The notes under the pieces were generated by a model. That model worked only from the letters and a program-made list of their open reading frames with translations. It had not been told where the DNA came from and did not search any database. Shown in pieces: positions 10,591-20,929 of a DNA stretch of 64,000 bases. Source of the stretch: Isoetes taiwanensis (taxonomy: Eukaryota > Streptophyta > Lycopodiopsida > Isoetales > Isoetaceae); assembly GCA_021234155.1 (NCBI GenBank), contig JAJEKV010000051.1, positions 7,660,761 to 7,724,760 of the forward strand, read 5' to 3'. The position numbers and the translations under genes are program-made. How positions within the stretch are numbered: position 1 is the first letter of the stretch; each line of letters begins with the position of its first letter.

Positions 10591-11887
10591 ATGCCAATCT
10601 CCTCAAGTTTGGATCTTCATGGCACTCTGGCAAACATTCTTTTGAATGCTAAAGCAAACAAGGCTCCAAACAATTCTACTGGAAAATTTGGCACTCATAC
10701 CACTCATTCCACTGATAAGGAATTCTCAAATGCTGGTAATATCTCTGATGCATCTACCAGCACAGACAATGAAGTTCCATTAATTATGGAAAAAAGTATT
10801 GATTATAGAGCAGATAAGCAGTGCAACTTTTCTAAAAGTCCAGTTCTTCAAGAATCATCTGAAAAAGATGTTGTAGGTGTTATTGATCACTCTGATCAAG
10901 AAGACCATGATATTCCCTGCCACAACAACTTCAGTGTCCTTGCTGACCTAAAGGATGAATGCACTGAAGGGTTTATAGAGTCAAATGGGGAAACAATTAA
11001 TATTGTCAATTTTTCTGCCCCCTCCAGCACTCTTGATTTTCCTATTTCCATATCTCCTGCTAAACCTTCCATTGCTCAGCCCTTTCAAACCAATCTCATT
11101 GACCTTTCACCTCCTTCTTTAATAGAAATTCATTCTCCTTCACTAAATAATCATCACGAGATTATTTCCCCCTACACTGAATTCCTGGTGAAAGAATTGT
11201 CAGTCATGCCATCAGTTGGAGTTAAGATAGTTCACTCGAAAGGAAGCTCTGAAATGCAACTGTCTGAGAAGAATGAGATTGCAAACAATTCAGGGGTCAT
11301 ATGGGATCAGGATTTACAAGGGAAACTCCAAGAAGGGTCCAGCTCAGTTACTTTCAAGGAAATCGAGGTTCAAGTTTCTAATACTCAGCAACTCAACTCC
11401 CAACTTGAAGATAAAACCAGGCAAGATCCTTCCAGCATGGTCATTGATGCTCATAATTTAAATAATATTGTTAATTTAAATGACTGCATCCCTGTCTCTA
11501 ATGACATTGATAACAATATTAATATTGACAATTCTATCTTGCAACCTTGTCAGAATCATGATTCCTCTGACCTTGATGCCTGCTGCAAATCTGAATTTTG
11601 GTCCTGTTCCCATGACTCAAACTTCAGATGTTGACCCTAATAAGGAAAATGTCAAACCTTCTCAGAACTTATCTATCTCGGATGTTTGGGGTGATGATTC
11701 CTTCCTTATCAATAACCCTTCCATAGATCATGCGACCAAACATTCCTCCAATGGTCTGTCTAGGCTGAACAACAGGAAACATAAGAATAAATCCAAAAAA
11801 TCCAAAAGGCCTACTGCTATATTAGGTACCCTAGCTGCAAACACAAGGACTAGCTCAAAGAGAGTTACTAGGAGCCACATTCTTTGA
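10591..11887 (+). pseudogene. LINE 2 ORF1-like frame
   Basis: ATG at 10591 (MPISSSLDLHGTL) opens a hydrophilic Ser/Asn/Asp-rich protein. A frameshift near 11.6 kb moves it to a second frame that ends at 11885-11887 with a basic tail (RKHKNKSKKSKR). No zinc knuckle is visible. Unlike copy 1, the stop does not overlap the ORF2 start: ORF2 begins at 11923, about 35 bases downstream. Confidence 0.5.
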
Positions 11888-11922
11888 GTTTGTCTCCCTT
11901 TTCAAATCTTCTTTTCTCCCTA

Positions 11923-14900
11923 ATGAAGATTCTCACCTGGAACCTTAGGGGAATAAAAGGCCCTCTCAAAAGAAGGAGGGCTATCTCCCAAATAAGGGAG
12001 TACAACTCTGATATCATTCTTCTTCAGGAGCTAAGGCTCCCAAATTTTGAATGTTCAAATTTAGGTGATTGGATTGGCCCTGGTCATTCTTCCATCTGAG
12101 AGGTTAAATTGGGACAACTTTCTAGATCAGCATCTTCTTAATCATATGAATCATATCCCTTCCTCTACTGCCAGATACACCTGGTCTAATAAGCAAAATG
12201 GGAGTGTTCGAGTCTGCACTCTAGATAGATTCTACATCAACAATATGTGGCTAATTCATTCTGGGATAATTGCATGGTCTTTAGTGATGAATCTACTTCC
12301 ATATCAGATCATCAACCTCAATTCCTATCTACTAAACATGTCATCAATGTGAAGAGATCTGGTAATATTCCTTTTAAATTAAACTGTTCCCTGCTTGACT
12401 CAGACAGATTTAATGCTGAATATATAACCTTCTATAATTCTCTTCCAAGGGTTACAGCTGCCAATTCCATGAAATCACTTTTATTCCAATATCAAGCTTT
12501 CCAAATCTTGGATAAAAAATTGGTCCAAGAATTTTCGAGCCTCAAAGAATGCTGAGAAAAATAACCTGCTCCAGAAGATGAAAGAGGTTAGACTAAATCT
12601 TCAAACTGACCCTCTTAATTCTGAGCTTCACATTATGGAGGAAAACCTGGAAATGACAATTAAATCTATGGAGGAACTTGAGGCTAAAGGGGCAGCCATC
12701 AAATGCGAACTAAAGTATCATGCTCAAATGGATAGCTCCAACTCGAAATTCTTTTACAGGGTTGCTAAAAATAGAATTTTGAGAAATCAACTTTCTGCAA
12801 TTGTGACTGAGGATGGATCTACTATTTCTAATCATAGCCAGATCTCCAATTATTTCCATGATAAGTACAAAGATATTTTTACCAAACCTTTGGATAATTC
12901 TGCTCAATTCTTGCTTGGAAATAATTTCAGGAATTTTCTAAACAACATGCCAAACTTAAATTCTATTTCAACATCGCCTGAAATAGAAAATCTTCCCTCT
13001 GAAATTGAAGTCCTTTCCATTATTCAAGATCTTGGGAAAAATAGCCCTGGCCCAGATGGACTTCCTGTTGAATTTTATATTAAATATTGGGAGGTTATCA
13101 AATCAGACCTAATGTACATGATTCATGGATTCTGGAATCTAAATCACTTACACCCATCTATTTGCTCTAGCTTTGTCACCATGATTCCAAAAGTTGATAA
13201 TCCAGAAAAGTTCCATGATTGGAGGCCTATATCATTAACTAATTCTTCCTATAAAATTTGTGCCAAAATCATTGCCAATAGAATCAAAAGTCATCTTCAG
13301 AAGGTTATTAGCTATTGCCAATCTGCCTTCCTACCAAACAGGTTTATTCTTGACAACTACATTGCTGCCATGGAGGGCCTTCACTGGAATTCTTTATCCA
13401 AACAAAATTGTATCCTCTTGAAGCTTGATTTCTCCAAAGCCTTTGACACAGTAAGATGGGATTTTTTGGAATTTGCCTTGACTAAGCTTGGTTTCTCTGA
13501 TAAAATGATAAAGTTAATTTTTGGTCTTAATCAAAGATCCCAGTCTGCTATCCTTATCAATGGATCTCCTACCAAATTCTTCCATTTAGCCAGAGGTGTT
13601 AGGCAAGGTTGCCCCCTTGCCCCCTACTTATTTCTGGTTGTGGCTCAAATGCTTACATCTGCTATTCATTTCCATCAAAATGCTAATGATCTGCACGGCC
13701 TCACTCTGCCAGATAATTCCTCTCTTACCATATCACAATATGCAGATGATACTTTCACATTTATCAAAAATGATCCTGATAATATTGAATTCTTTTTTAA
13801 GATCATAGAGTCTTTTAGTGCTGCTTCTGGGGTTCATTTAAATAAAATGTGTTATTATTGGTGATATATCTGCTGATCAAATCTTGGGCATTAAATGTGT
13901 ACATTCCAATGACTCTACCAAGCTTTTAAGCATGCCTTTGTCTACTAATCCTTCCATCAAAGGCCTCTGCCCCCAATTATCTCTCGGATAAAAAAGAAAT
14001 TATCAAATTATGGCAGCTGTCTATCTCTAGCTGGCAGAACTATTATTGCTAACTCTGTCATAGCCAGCTCTCACATTTATTTCTCTTCAGCTCTCCTTGC
14101 TCCAAAATCTATCTATCAACAGCTTGAGAAAATCATTAGAAATTTCATTTGGGGCAAGCATCACATGGTCAACTGGAAATCTATTGCTAGAAATAAATAT
14201 CAAGGGGGTCTTGGATGTAAGAATCTGTTATACCAAGGCTATGCTTTAGCTGGTAAATATGTTTGGAGATCCCTATTCCAGGGTAATAATCATGCCTCTA
14301 TCTTTATCAAATATTTGGCTCTCTTGTAGTCATATTAAAGGTCATCCTTCTCTATTGCATCAGTTACCCTCTTCTGCTTTTTTCAACCTGAAATCTGGTG
14401 CAAACACATTTCCTCTGATGAGAAATCTAATTCTTGCATGGAATTTGTCTCACAAAGCATTCAAGCACGTGGACCTTCATAATTGTCACCTAAGTTCATC
14501 TATTTTCGGGAACCCTCTGCTATCCAGTGACAATTCTTCTCCCCTGGCTATTATTCATCCTAAGATATATAAAAAAGTGGAGTATTCATAATATCCTGAC
14601 CTTAGGGGATCTGAGACATAATAATAGGTGGATTACTTGGACTGCCTTCAGGCAGAAAATAAGGGGAACTTCATCAGACATGACTCTTTTTAAGCATATT
14701 ATCCAATCTTTCAATAACCAGAATTTAGAGACAAACTTAAACTCTAATATTGATTGGACTCTAAATGAAAAGAGGGTCTACAAAGTATCCATAATCTACA
14801 AATTCTTGAATAAACCTGATATAGCCTCAAAAGCAAAAAATTTCTGGAATATTTCTGAGGAAACTGAGATTAAACTTTTTAAAAGTGTGTGGAATTCATG

Positions 14901-15513
14901 TCTCACTCCGAAGATTGAATATTTTATTTGGCTTTTAGCTAATGGCAGTGTTCCTAATCTTGTCTCCTTTGCCAAACATCAAGCCAGGAATGCTGCTCCA
15001 ATAGATGCCCATTGTCCTTTACATTGTAATGATTTGGAAGATATGAATCACATTTTTAACTGTCCTAAGCTAAATTCTTTATGGAATTGGTTCGAATTCC
15101 ATTTTGCCATTCCTAAGCCTACTTCCCTGCTGAATTTTGTCTCAAATGATGATACTTTCTTAAATTCTTTATCCTTTACTGCATTATGGAATATTTGGAA
15201 ACACAGAAATAGATGTCTCCATGGCAATCATTCTGTCTCTTGCACTTGGATCAAATTGCACATTATATATGACCTTGAATTGGCAGCCTTATGTAATAAA
15301 AACAGCAAAGACAATCATTTTGAAGATAGATGGAACAACTTGGGAGTATTTTATGGTTCTTTTAATCTTTTCAAATTGCATTGTCATGATGAATTCACTT
15401 ATATGAACAATCTCAGGGCGGACCTTAGACGAGAATTCCAGATTTATGTAGAACAGCTTGTTGATCATGATATTGAGTACTCTGAAGGTCTTTACAGGGA
15501 TAGTAAGAGGTAG
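11923..15513 (+). pseudogene. LINE 2 ORF2 with endonuclease core deleted
   Basis: Starts MKILTWNLRGIKGPLKRR. The frame runs only to LGDWIGPG before jumping to sequence that, in copy 1, lies past the GDFN motif. Roughly 250 bp of the endonuclease core are therefore missing, including GDFN. SISDHQPQF survives at about 12.3 kb. The reverse transcriptase stretch is intact from 12578 to 13864 (NSPGPDGL, ARGVRQGCPLAPYLF, SQYADDTF), then a frameshift follows. A long C-terminal frame at 14527-15513 carries CPLHCND..DMNHIFNCP and WKHRNR. Inactive because the endonuclease is lost and frames are broken. Confidence 0.85.
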
Positions 15514-16013
15514 AACAGATGTCGACATTTTAGATATTCCAGACAGAGAGATTGATTGGACAATTGAGTTTTGCAGAGGCACTTACCTAATGCATGAGCT
15601 GTGGTGGTTCTTAGATAGATATGGCAGCAATATGACTGAGCTTCAATTTGATTACTACAGGGGTTGTTATTACTTTCACAGGGGTATGGCTGATGCATCC
15701 TTCCACCTTTTTCCTATCCACAGATTTTGACTTCAGATTCTTCTTCAAGTGGTTTTCATTCTAGCCAAAACTTTCAGGTTTTTGGCTGTCAGCAGATCGA
15801 TCCAAGACTTTATGGCAAGAATATTCTGGGTTGTTTCAGCATCTAAATTATGGGACCTTTTATCTATGATGATATTTAGTATATTATTGTATTCACTGCT
15901 ACTTTTATCATTGTCATACTTATATAGTGACAATGAGCTCTTTTGTATCTATTTTACATAATTAATGGAAAAAACTTCATTCTCTCTCTCAAAAAAAAAA
16001 AAAAAAAAGAATA

Positions 16014-17009
16014 GAAAGTGTGAACTACTTATTACAAGAGTTACGTAGAAATAACCTCCCCTTTGGTGGGAAGCATTTTATAACAGCTGGGGATTTCAGG
16101 CAGGTAGTGCCCGTCGTAAAAGGAGGAGGGAAGACTGCTATGATTAAGGCATCCATAAAATCGTCATTGTTATGGCAAAGCTTTCGTGTATTAACATTAC
16201 ATCAGCCGATACGAAATGTAGAAGATCCCGAGCTCATATAGTTTGTCGATGATATAGGAGAGAATTGGGAAAAAACAACAGTATCACTGGATGTTTTCAA
16301 TATAACTACTAATATTGCAGAAGCTGAACATTTTCTCTATTCGCCGGATATCCTGAAAAATCCGACTAAATGTGAAAGTAGAGCATCACTTGCACCCATT
16401 AACAAAAATGTCCCGAACTTCAACGAAGGTGTACTAACTAAAGTCCCTAGCGATAGTAAGAAATACTACAGTCATGATCATATTAGCGAACAAGAGGAAG
16501 TCATTCACGACCATCCCTATGCAACATCAAATTTCCTCAACAACTTCACGCATTATGGGATTCCCAATCACGAACTAACACTTAAGGTAGGAGCAATATG
16601 CCATATTATGAAACGACTTGATATGGAAAAGGGTCTCGTCAAGAATGCAAGAGTGATAATTGAATCGATGCATTCGAAATTTGTAATGGTAAGGGTGTTG
16701 GGCGCACCAGATGCATGTGTACATCCAATTTCTAGAGCAGATTTCTTCTACCAACCTGAGAATCGGCCATGGACCATCCACAGGCGCCAACTGCCTCTTC
16801 GACTGGCATATTCAACCACTTTCAACAGTTGTCAAGGACTAACATTGGATCGTATTGTACTTGACTTACGTACAAATGTTTTCGCACATGGGCAACTCTA
16901 TACGGCTCTTACACGGATACGCAAAAGGGAAGATGCACTTATCCTCCTCAGCCCCGAAAATACAGTGAGGCAAACGACAAATGTGGTCTATAAAGAACTC
17001 ATTTACTAA
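16014..17009 (+). pseudogene. Helitron helicase, C-terminal fragment
   Basis: PIF1-type helicase domain of a Helitron RepHel protein. One reading frame runs from the LINE tail to a TAA at 17007-17009, broken only by a TAG at 16239-16241. It contains PFGGKHFITAGDFRQVVPVV (helicase motifs II-III), SLLWQSFRVLTLHQPIRN, RASLAPINKNVPNFNE, HELTLKVGAICHIMKRLD, RRQLPLRLAYSTTFNSCQG and FAHGQLYTALTRIR (motifs V and VI). The Walker A half of the helicase and the HUH Rep domain are missing on the left, where LINE 2 now ends. Family certain. Confidence 0.9.
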
Positions 17010-17420
17010 GAAGGTATATCCTTTTCACTCAAACCATTTTTTGCATTTGGTGTATATGTGCAGGACACACAAGTCGATGAATCTCTTAGTCAATAAGGTA
17101 CGTCCTTTTCATTCCAAAAAAAAAAAAAGAGGTAATGGGATAAATGGTTTATACATTTGTCAACATGAAATTATAGGCTTTGCATAACTGCTTGTTATTA
17201 TAGGTTGATAGGTTGATTGCACACATTCAACAATGGACTAGTTTAGAAGCTTCTTCGGTAATAAGGTACGAGTTATGAATAATTCTCTCCCTATAGCCCA
17301 TGGGATAAATAGTCTGCTGCTTTGCTACTATGGAAAAAGAAAAGAAAAAAAAAAAAGTGGGATTGGAGGGGTTGGAGAGAAAATCGAATATATGGACTAA
17401 GAAATAACAAGATGGTGTAT
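17010..17420. other. No gene; A-rich spacer after the Helitron fragment
   Basis: Contains A-rich tracts and no reading frame of note. A CTATAGG..TTGATAGGTTGATTGC stretch near 17.2 kb is repetitive. It may be the 3' part of the Helitron, but no terminal hairpin followed by CTRR was found. Confidence 0.4.
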
Positions 17421-18000
17421 CATCGTGGTGTTGCCCTAGTGGTCAAACTTTCGAATCAGGATATCCCCGGTTATCACTAGATGTCAAAAAGAAGAAGAAA
17501 AGATTATTAAAAAAAAAATAAAAAAAAATCGCAGCTACTGTTTAGTGGTTAGGCTATCGATTTGGGGTGTCCTCCATCGAAGCTCAAAACCCATTAGTTG
17601 TTGCTGGGTGCAATTAATAATAACCAAAAAAAAAAGAGAGAGTATCATGGGGTTAATAATACAAACATCGCAGTGTTGGCCTGGTGGTCAGACTCTCGAA
17701 TTAGGGTATCCCCTTTCGAAGTTCACAACCCACTGACTACCACTGGATGTCAAAAAAAAGAAAAAATTCACTGCAGCTACTGTTTAGTGGTTAGGCTATC
17801 GAGTTGGGGTGTCCCCCATCGAAGCTCAAAGCCCACTTGCTGACGCTGGGTGCAATGAATAAGAATCAAAAAATAAAAAAGAAAAAGGAAGAGGGTGATG
17901 GGATTAATATTACAAACATCACGGTGTTAGTCTAGTGGTTAGACTCTTGAATTAGTGCATCTCCATATATAGAAATAAGGAGTGATGGGGAAGAGAGTGG
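17421..18000 (+). repeat. Alternating array of tRNA-derived SINE-like units
   Basis: Five units follow one another. Type A starts at about 17421, 17667 and 17917; type B at about 17530 and 17769, in the order A-B-A-B-A. Each has a tRNA D-arm/A-box-like segment (CTAGTGGTTAG or TTTAGTGGTTAGG) and, about 30 bp later, a degenerate B-box-like segment (CGAAGCTCAAAGCCC or CGAAGTTCACAACCC). A units end in GGATGTC and B units in GGGTGCAAT followed by an A-rich tail. The last A unit is truncated. The A+B period is about 245 bp. tRNA origin is inferred from the boxes. Confidence 0.6.
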
Positions 18001-18251
18001 ATAAGTGAAGACTCCATGGTAAGTAAAAGCAGTACCTTTTATCCCATGGGCACCAAAACATATGGCAAGAACACAGGTTCAAATCCTGGATGTTTTCCCT
18101 ATTAGTTAGTTAAAGTCCAGTTATTGTATTGCAAGGTTGGTAATTTTTGCTATCATTCTTTATTTACATCTAATAAGTCTTCTACTAAAGAAGGCTTGGA
18201 GCTTATGATAAATTGGAACTATTCAAAACGTTGAAACTAAAAAAAATGTTT

Positions 18252-18271
18252 GCGGCGGCCTTGGCCGCCGC
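18252..18271 (-). repeat. GC-rich 20-bp palindrome, candidate 3' terminal hairpin of the Rep transposon
   Basis: GCGGCGGCC-TT-GGCCGCCGC, a perfect hairpin with 9-bp arms. A core of about 42 bp around it (AAATGTT on one side, ATAAATTTCTTGTA on the other) recurs at 29.64 kb. On the minus strand it lies about 1 kb downstream of the Rep stop codon. Hairpin plus an 8-base spacer then TTTT resembles a decayed HUH-transposon 3' end. Confidence 0.5.
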
Positions 18272-19260
18272 TATAAATTTCTTGTATTTGCTAATTCTTG
18301 CCTACAGTTTCTTGTAATTTTAAAACCAACAAGTTAATTTCCTACAAGTTCAAATTTTATCTACAATTTCTTATATATTCTAAACCAACAAGCAAATCTG
18401 AAATTTGAAATCTCACAAATCATAATACACATTACGAGCCAAAACAATGTTCCTAAAGCAATGTAACCTGTAATATGGATTACTCTGTACCCTCTTTTTT
18501 TCTTGCACTTAGCACTTCTCAAAGTTCAAATACCATCTTTTCTTCTTGCACTTAGAACTTACTCAAATTTAAACTAGCTATGGCATATGTCAGTTTGCAA
18601 ACATGTTGGAGAAGCTAGAATAACAACGCCGTCTTCCATTCCACTGTAGAACAGGGCAGACTTCTTCCTCAAGTCATTAGGTGTGATAAATTAATGGGGC
18701 GACCTGTATATCTTTTTGTGCTCTATGACATGGGAGAACAAATATGCTATATCAAATATGTGAAAAATATACAACACAACTACAACATCCATATATTTAC
18801 TATATAAGAGAGCAGAGTAGAATAAAATCATAACGTCTAAACAAACACCGAATATATGCATAGCAAGCTTTGCACAAACAGAACTAATGTAAGAGAAGAG
18901 AGCAGATTAGAACTATAACTTTTAAACATAGATGAAATATATCCATACCAAGCTTTCAATCTATTCCAAACCAGGTCAGGAAAGAACACACAACATGTGT
19001 TTAAATACAATCTAATTTAAATACAAACTGCATAAGAGGATAAGAACAAACCCGAGGAATTCTTCAGCATCGCCTTTATTAGCAAAGCGCATTCTAGAAC
19101 ACTTTTTGAAAACACGGAGAGCAGGCCATGTTGCATCCATTGTTTGGCGCCTTCAAAAGGTACTTACTTGAAAAAACAAAATACGAAATAAAAGACACAT
19201 GTTGTGTTTGAAAGGTAATGTGTAAAATGTACACTAAAATTAGTCGTTTGGTTGTTTGGT
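18272..19260. other. 3' flank of the Rep gene with short direct repeats
   Basis: Two similar segments, 18302-18332 and 18361-18392, share CTACARTTTCTTRTA and AAACCAACAAG, and a further TTTCTTGTA lies at 18279-18287 by the hairpin. The spacing is about 59 bp, resembling iterons. Between 18.4 and 19.2 kb there is AT-rich non-coding sequence with no gene that I can support. Confidence 0.45.
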
Positions 19261-19269
19261 GTGTTAATT

Positions 19270-20601
19270 CTAGCTATCTCCATCATCCAACTCTTCATCA
19301 CTATCCATGTCACAATCATTCCCCTCACCAAGATGCACATTAGCATGAGCATCCCAATAACGTCTTCTCCCCTTACCAATTCGCTCAATGGGAACAATTC
19401 CGGGAGGCAGACCAAACAACACATTCCTTACATCACTATGGCACGCATGCGCAGGATCTAAAGTTATTCTCCAAGCAGCTTCGACACGGTGCTGGGAAAT
19501 GAAGGCTGTGTTTGTTGGTAACACCCATGATCCACTAAAAACAAACTTCTCGGTTTTAAGCATTCTGCAGATGGTTTGAACAAGGGAGGCACTGACGTGC
19601 CTACGGCCATGGTACATATGGAAATGCTTGGCCTTAGCAAACAAGTTACGGTTATCAAGAGTTACGCAGTTCTTAATGTCTCCAGCCCCATAGAGAGCAT
19701 AGAGATTCTTCCCCCGTTCAATCTGGTCTGCTGTAACATTCTTCATATGGTGCCTATGATGCACCTTACCAAAATCCTTGAGGCAGTAGCCTATCATGCC
19801 CTCGTAACAGTGCATTTTCGTATCTTTGAGGGCCTTGCACAAGATAACACCGCCAGCAGGTTTATGGGTATCCCATCCCAGACTCTTCTTCAGCCTGACG
19901 TTCACAGCAGCGGGACTGGTCATAGCCATTCTAAACACTGCCTGAACATGGAGATGATCCAGGTTGGAGCCCCTCTCCAAGCTCACAACACCTCCCAAGC
20001 ACTCAGACTCTAGAAAGCCACAAACAGCAGTGTATATCGATTCCCAGACATCCACACCACCGACACTAACAGTAACACTCAGGTCCAGGGAAGAAGGTTC
20101 ATCTCTAGTACCACTACCATGTCTGGCAGGCTTACTGATCACTCTCTTTCTCACAGCAAGTTTCTTGCCTCCAGGGAAAACTTGTTTCCCTGGACCCCTA
20201 TCTACAAACACACCAGCTGCTGCTGCAAAATTCACAGATTTGCCAGCAGCCCTGCTTCCTGTAGAAGGCCGCAGAGGGGTCTGTATGCCAACAGTCTGCT
20301 CCACTTCCATGTGAGAGCCTGCTGTGGCCAAATTCACACCTTTTGCAGAAGCAAGCGGTGCCTCAGACGTCTGGAGAGCAGGAGCCTCTGGCCTCACAGG
20401 CTCATGCAAGAGGCCCTGGGCATCTATGGCAACAGACTGCTCCACTTCCATGTGGGAGCTCTTGTGGAAATTGGAATCATCTGCAAGACTAAAACCTTTC
20501 CACAAATTCCTACAGGCAGCAACATCACTGCTCTCTGGAGGCCTCCCTTCTGCATCCAACGACCCTTTGCCGGCTGCCCTTGCAAGCTTACGAAATAACA
20601 T
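19270..20601 (-). CDS. HUH endonuclease Rep protein without helicase (Replitron-like)
   Basis: An uninterrupted 443-codon frame. Residues 216-218 are the HUH metal-binding motif (HLHVQAVF) and residues 272-275 give Y-x-x-K (GYCLKDFGK), the single-tyrosine arrangement of rolling-circle Rep proteins such as those of CRESS-DNA replicons. The roughly 145-170 region is basic (GGKKLAVRKR), likely a nuclear signal. The N-terminal 130 residues are low in structure and contain a duplicated SHMEVEQ motif at about 49-55 and 97-103. The C-terminus is acidic (DSDEELDDGDS). There is no helicase domain after the Rep domain, so it is not a Helitron protein. Expected activity, from the family, is nicking and 5'-tyrosyl joining of single-stranded DNA during transposition. 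The frame is intact, suggesting recent mobility or selection. An integrated viral Rep is the alternative; the hairpin copies argue for a transposon. Confidence 0.7.
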   Translation of the reverse strand: MLFRKLARAAGKGSLDAEGRPPESSDVAACRNLWKGFSLADDSNFHKSSHMEVEQSVAIDAQGLLHEPVRPEAPALQTSEAPLASAKGVNLATAGSHMEVEQTVGIQTPLRPSTGSRAAGKSVNFAAAAGVFVDRGPGKQVFPGGKKLAVRKRVISKPARHGSGTRDEPSSLDLSVTVSVGGVDVWESIYTAVCGFLESECLGGVVSLERGSNLDHLHVQAVFRMAMTSPAAVNVRLKKSLGWDTHKPAGGVILCKALKDTKMHCYEGMIGYCLKDFGKVHHRHHMKNVTADQIERGKNLYALYGAGDIKNCVTLDNRNLFAKAKHFHMYHGRRHVSASLVQTICRMLKTEKFVFSGSWVLPTNTAFISQHRVEAAWRITLDPAHACHSDVRNVLFGLPPGIVPIERIGKGRRRYWDAHANVHLGEGNDCDMDSDEELDDGDS

Positions 20602-20880
20602 CTTGTACTCCTCTAAAAAGCAGACTCAGATCTTACCTGTGCTACCAACCGATGCTGAAGAAGCCATCGCCAGCCACCAAAACACAGAGCCCAGGAGGCC
20701 GTTCTCAGCAGAGCCTGCATTTGTAGGCGCCTCCACCTGTCCGGCCGACTCCAGCGGGCTGCTCTTAGCAGCCCCCGTGAAGATCAATCCCTGCTATTTC
20801 CGACAACAGAGCCTCCTCTTTCCTAGACCATAGACGAAACACCTTAGGAAATTGAAAATCCAGCGCCCCCATTTTTCGGG
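20602..20880 (-). other. Leader of the Rep gene with in-frame upstream ORF
   Basis: In the Rep frame the leader is open from 20793 to a TGA at 20628-20626. It includes ATG at 20667 starting a 13-codon frame (MASSASVGSTGKI), then the TGA, then nine codons to the Rep ATG. The TGA sits in a 24-base segment that begins GTAAG and ends TTTTAG and whose removal would keep the frame. That is far below the usual minimum intron size, so I do not annotate it as an intron. I chose the ATG at 20601 as start. Confidence 0.4.
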
Positions 20881-20929
20881 CAACCTACGCCAAGAATCAT
20901 AGGAACGACAAATTTTGGCGACGTAATCT

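Larger units (their letters stand above)
10575..16010 (+). mobile_element. L1-type LINE retrotransposon, broken copy 2
   Basis: A second non-LTR element of the same superfamily, about 5.4 kb, ending in a clean poly(A) tail at about 15993-16009. It carries an ORF1-like frame, ORF2 with the N-terminal endonuclease motif, reverse transcriptase, and a zinc-binding C-terminus. Protein-level resemblance to copy 1 is obvious (shared TWNLRGIKGPLKR, SPGPDG, VRQGCPLAPYLF), but the DNA and ORF1 are quite different, so it is a related family and not a recent duplicate. The base just after the tail starts the Helitron helicase fragment in its own reading frame, so this LINE probably inserted into that Helitron. 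I could not find a matching target-site duplication at the 5' side. Confidence 0.85.

Noticed and set aside
17421-18000. CRISPR-like array
   Set aside because: Units are long, alternate between two types, have tRNA boxes and A tails, and the genome is eukaryotic.
20605-20650. A 24-base intron joining an upstream exon to Rep
   Set aside because: It begins GTAAG and ends TAG and would keep the frame, but it is far below known plant intron lengths.
19388-20833. Plus-strand open frames opposite Rep
   Set aside because: They overlap the strong Rep frame and show no domain; the minus strand carries the HUH and Tyr motifs.
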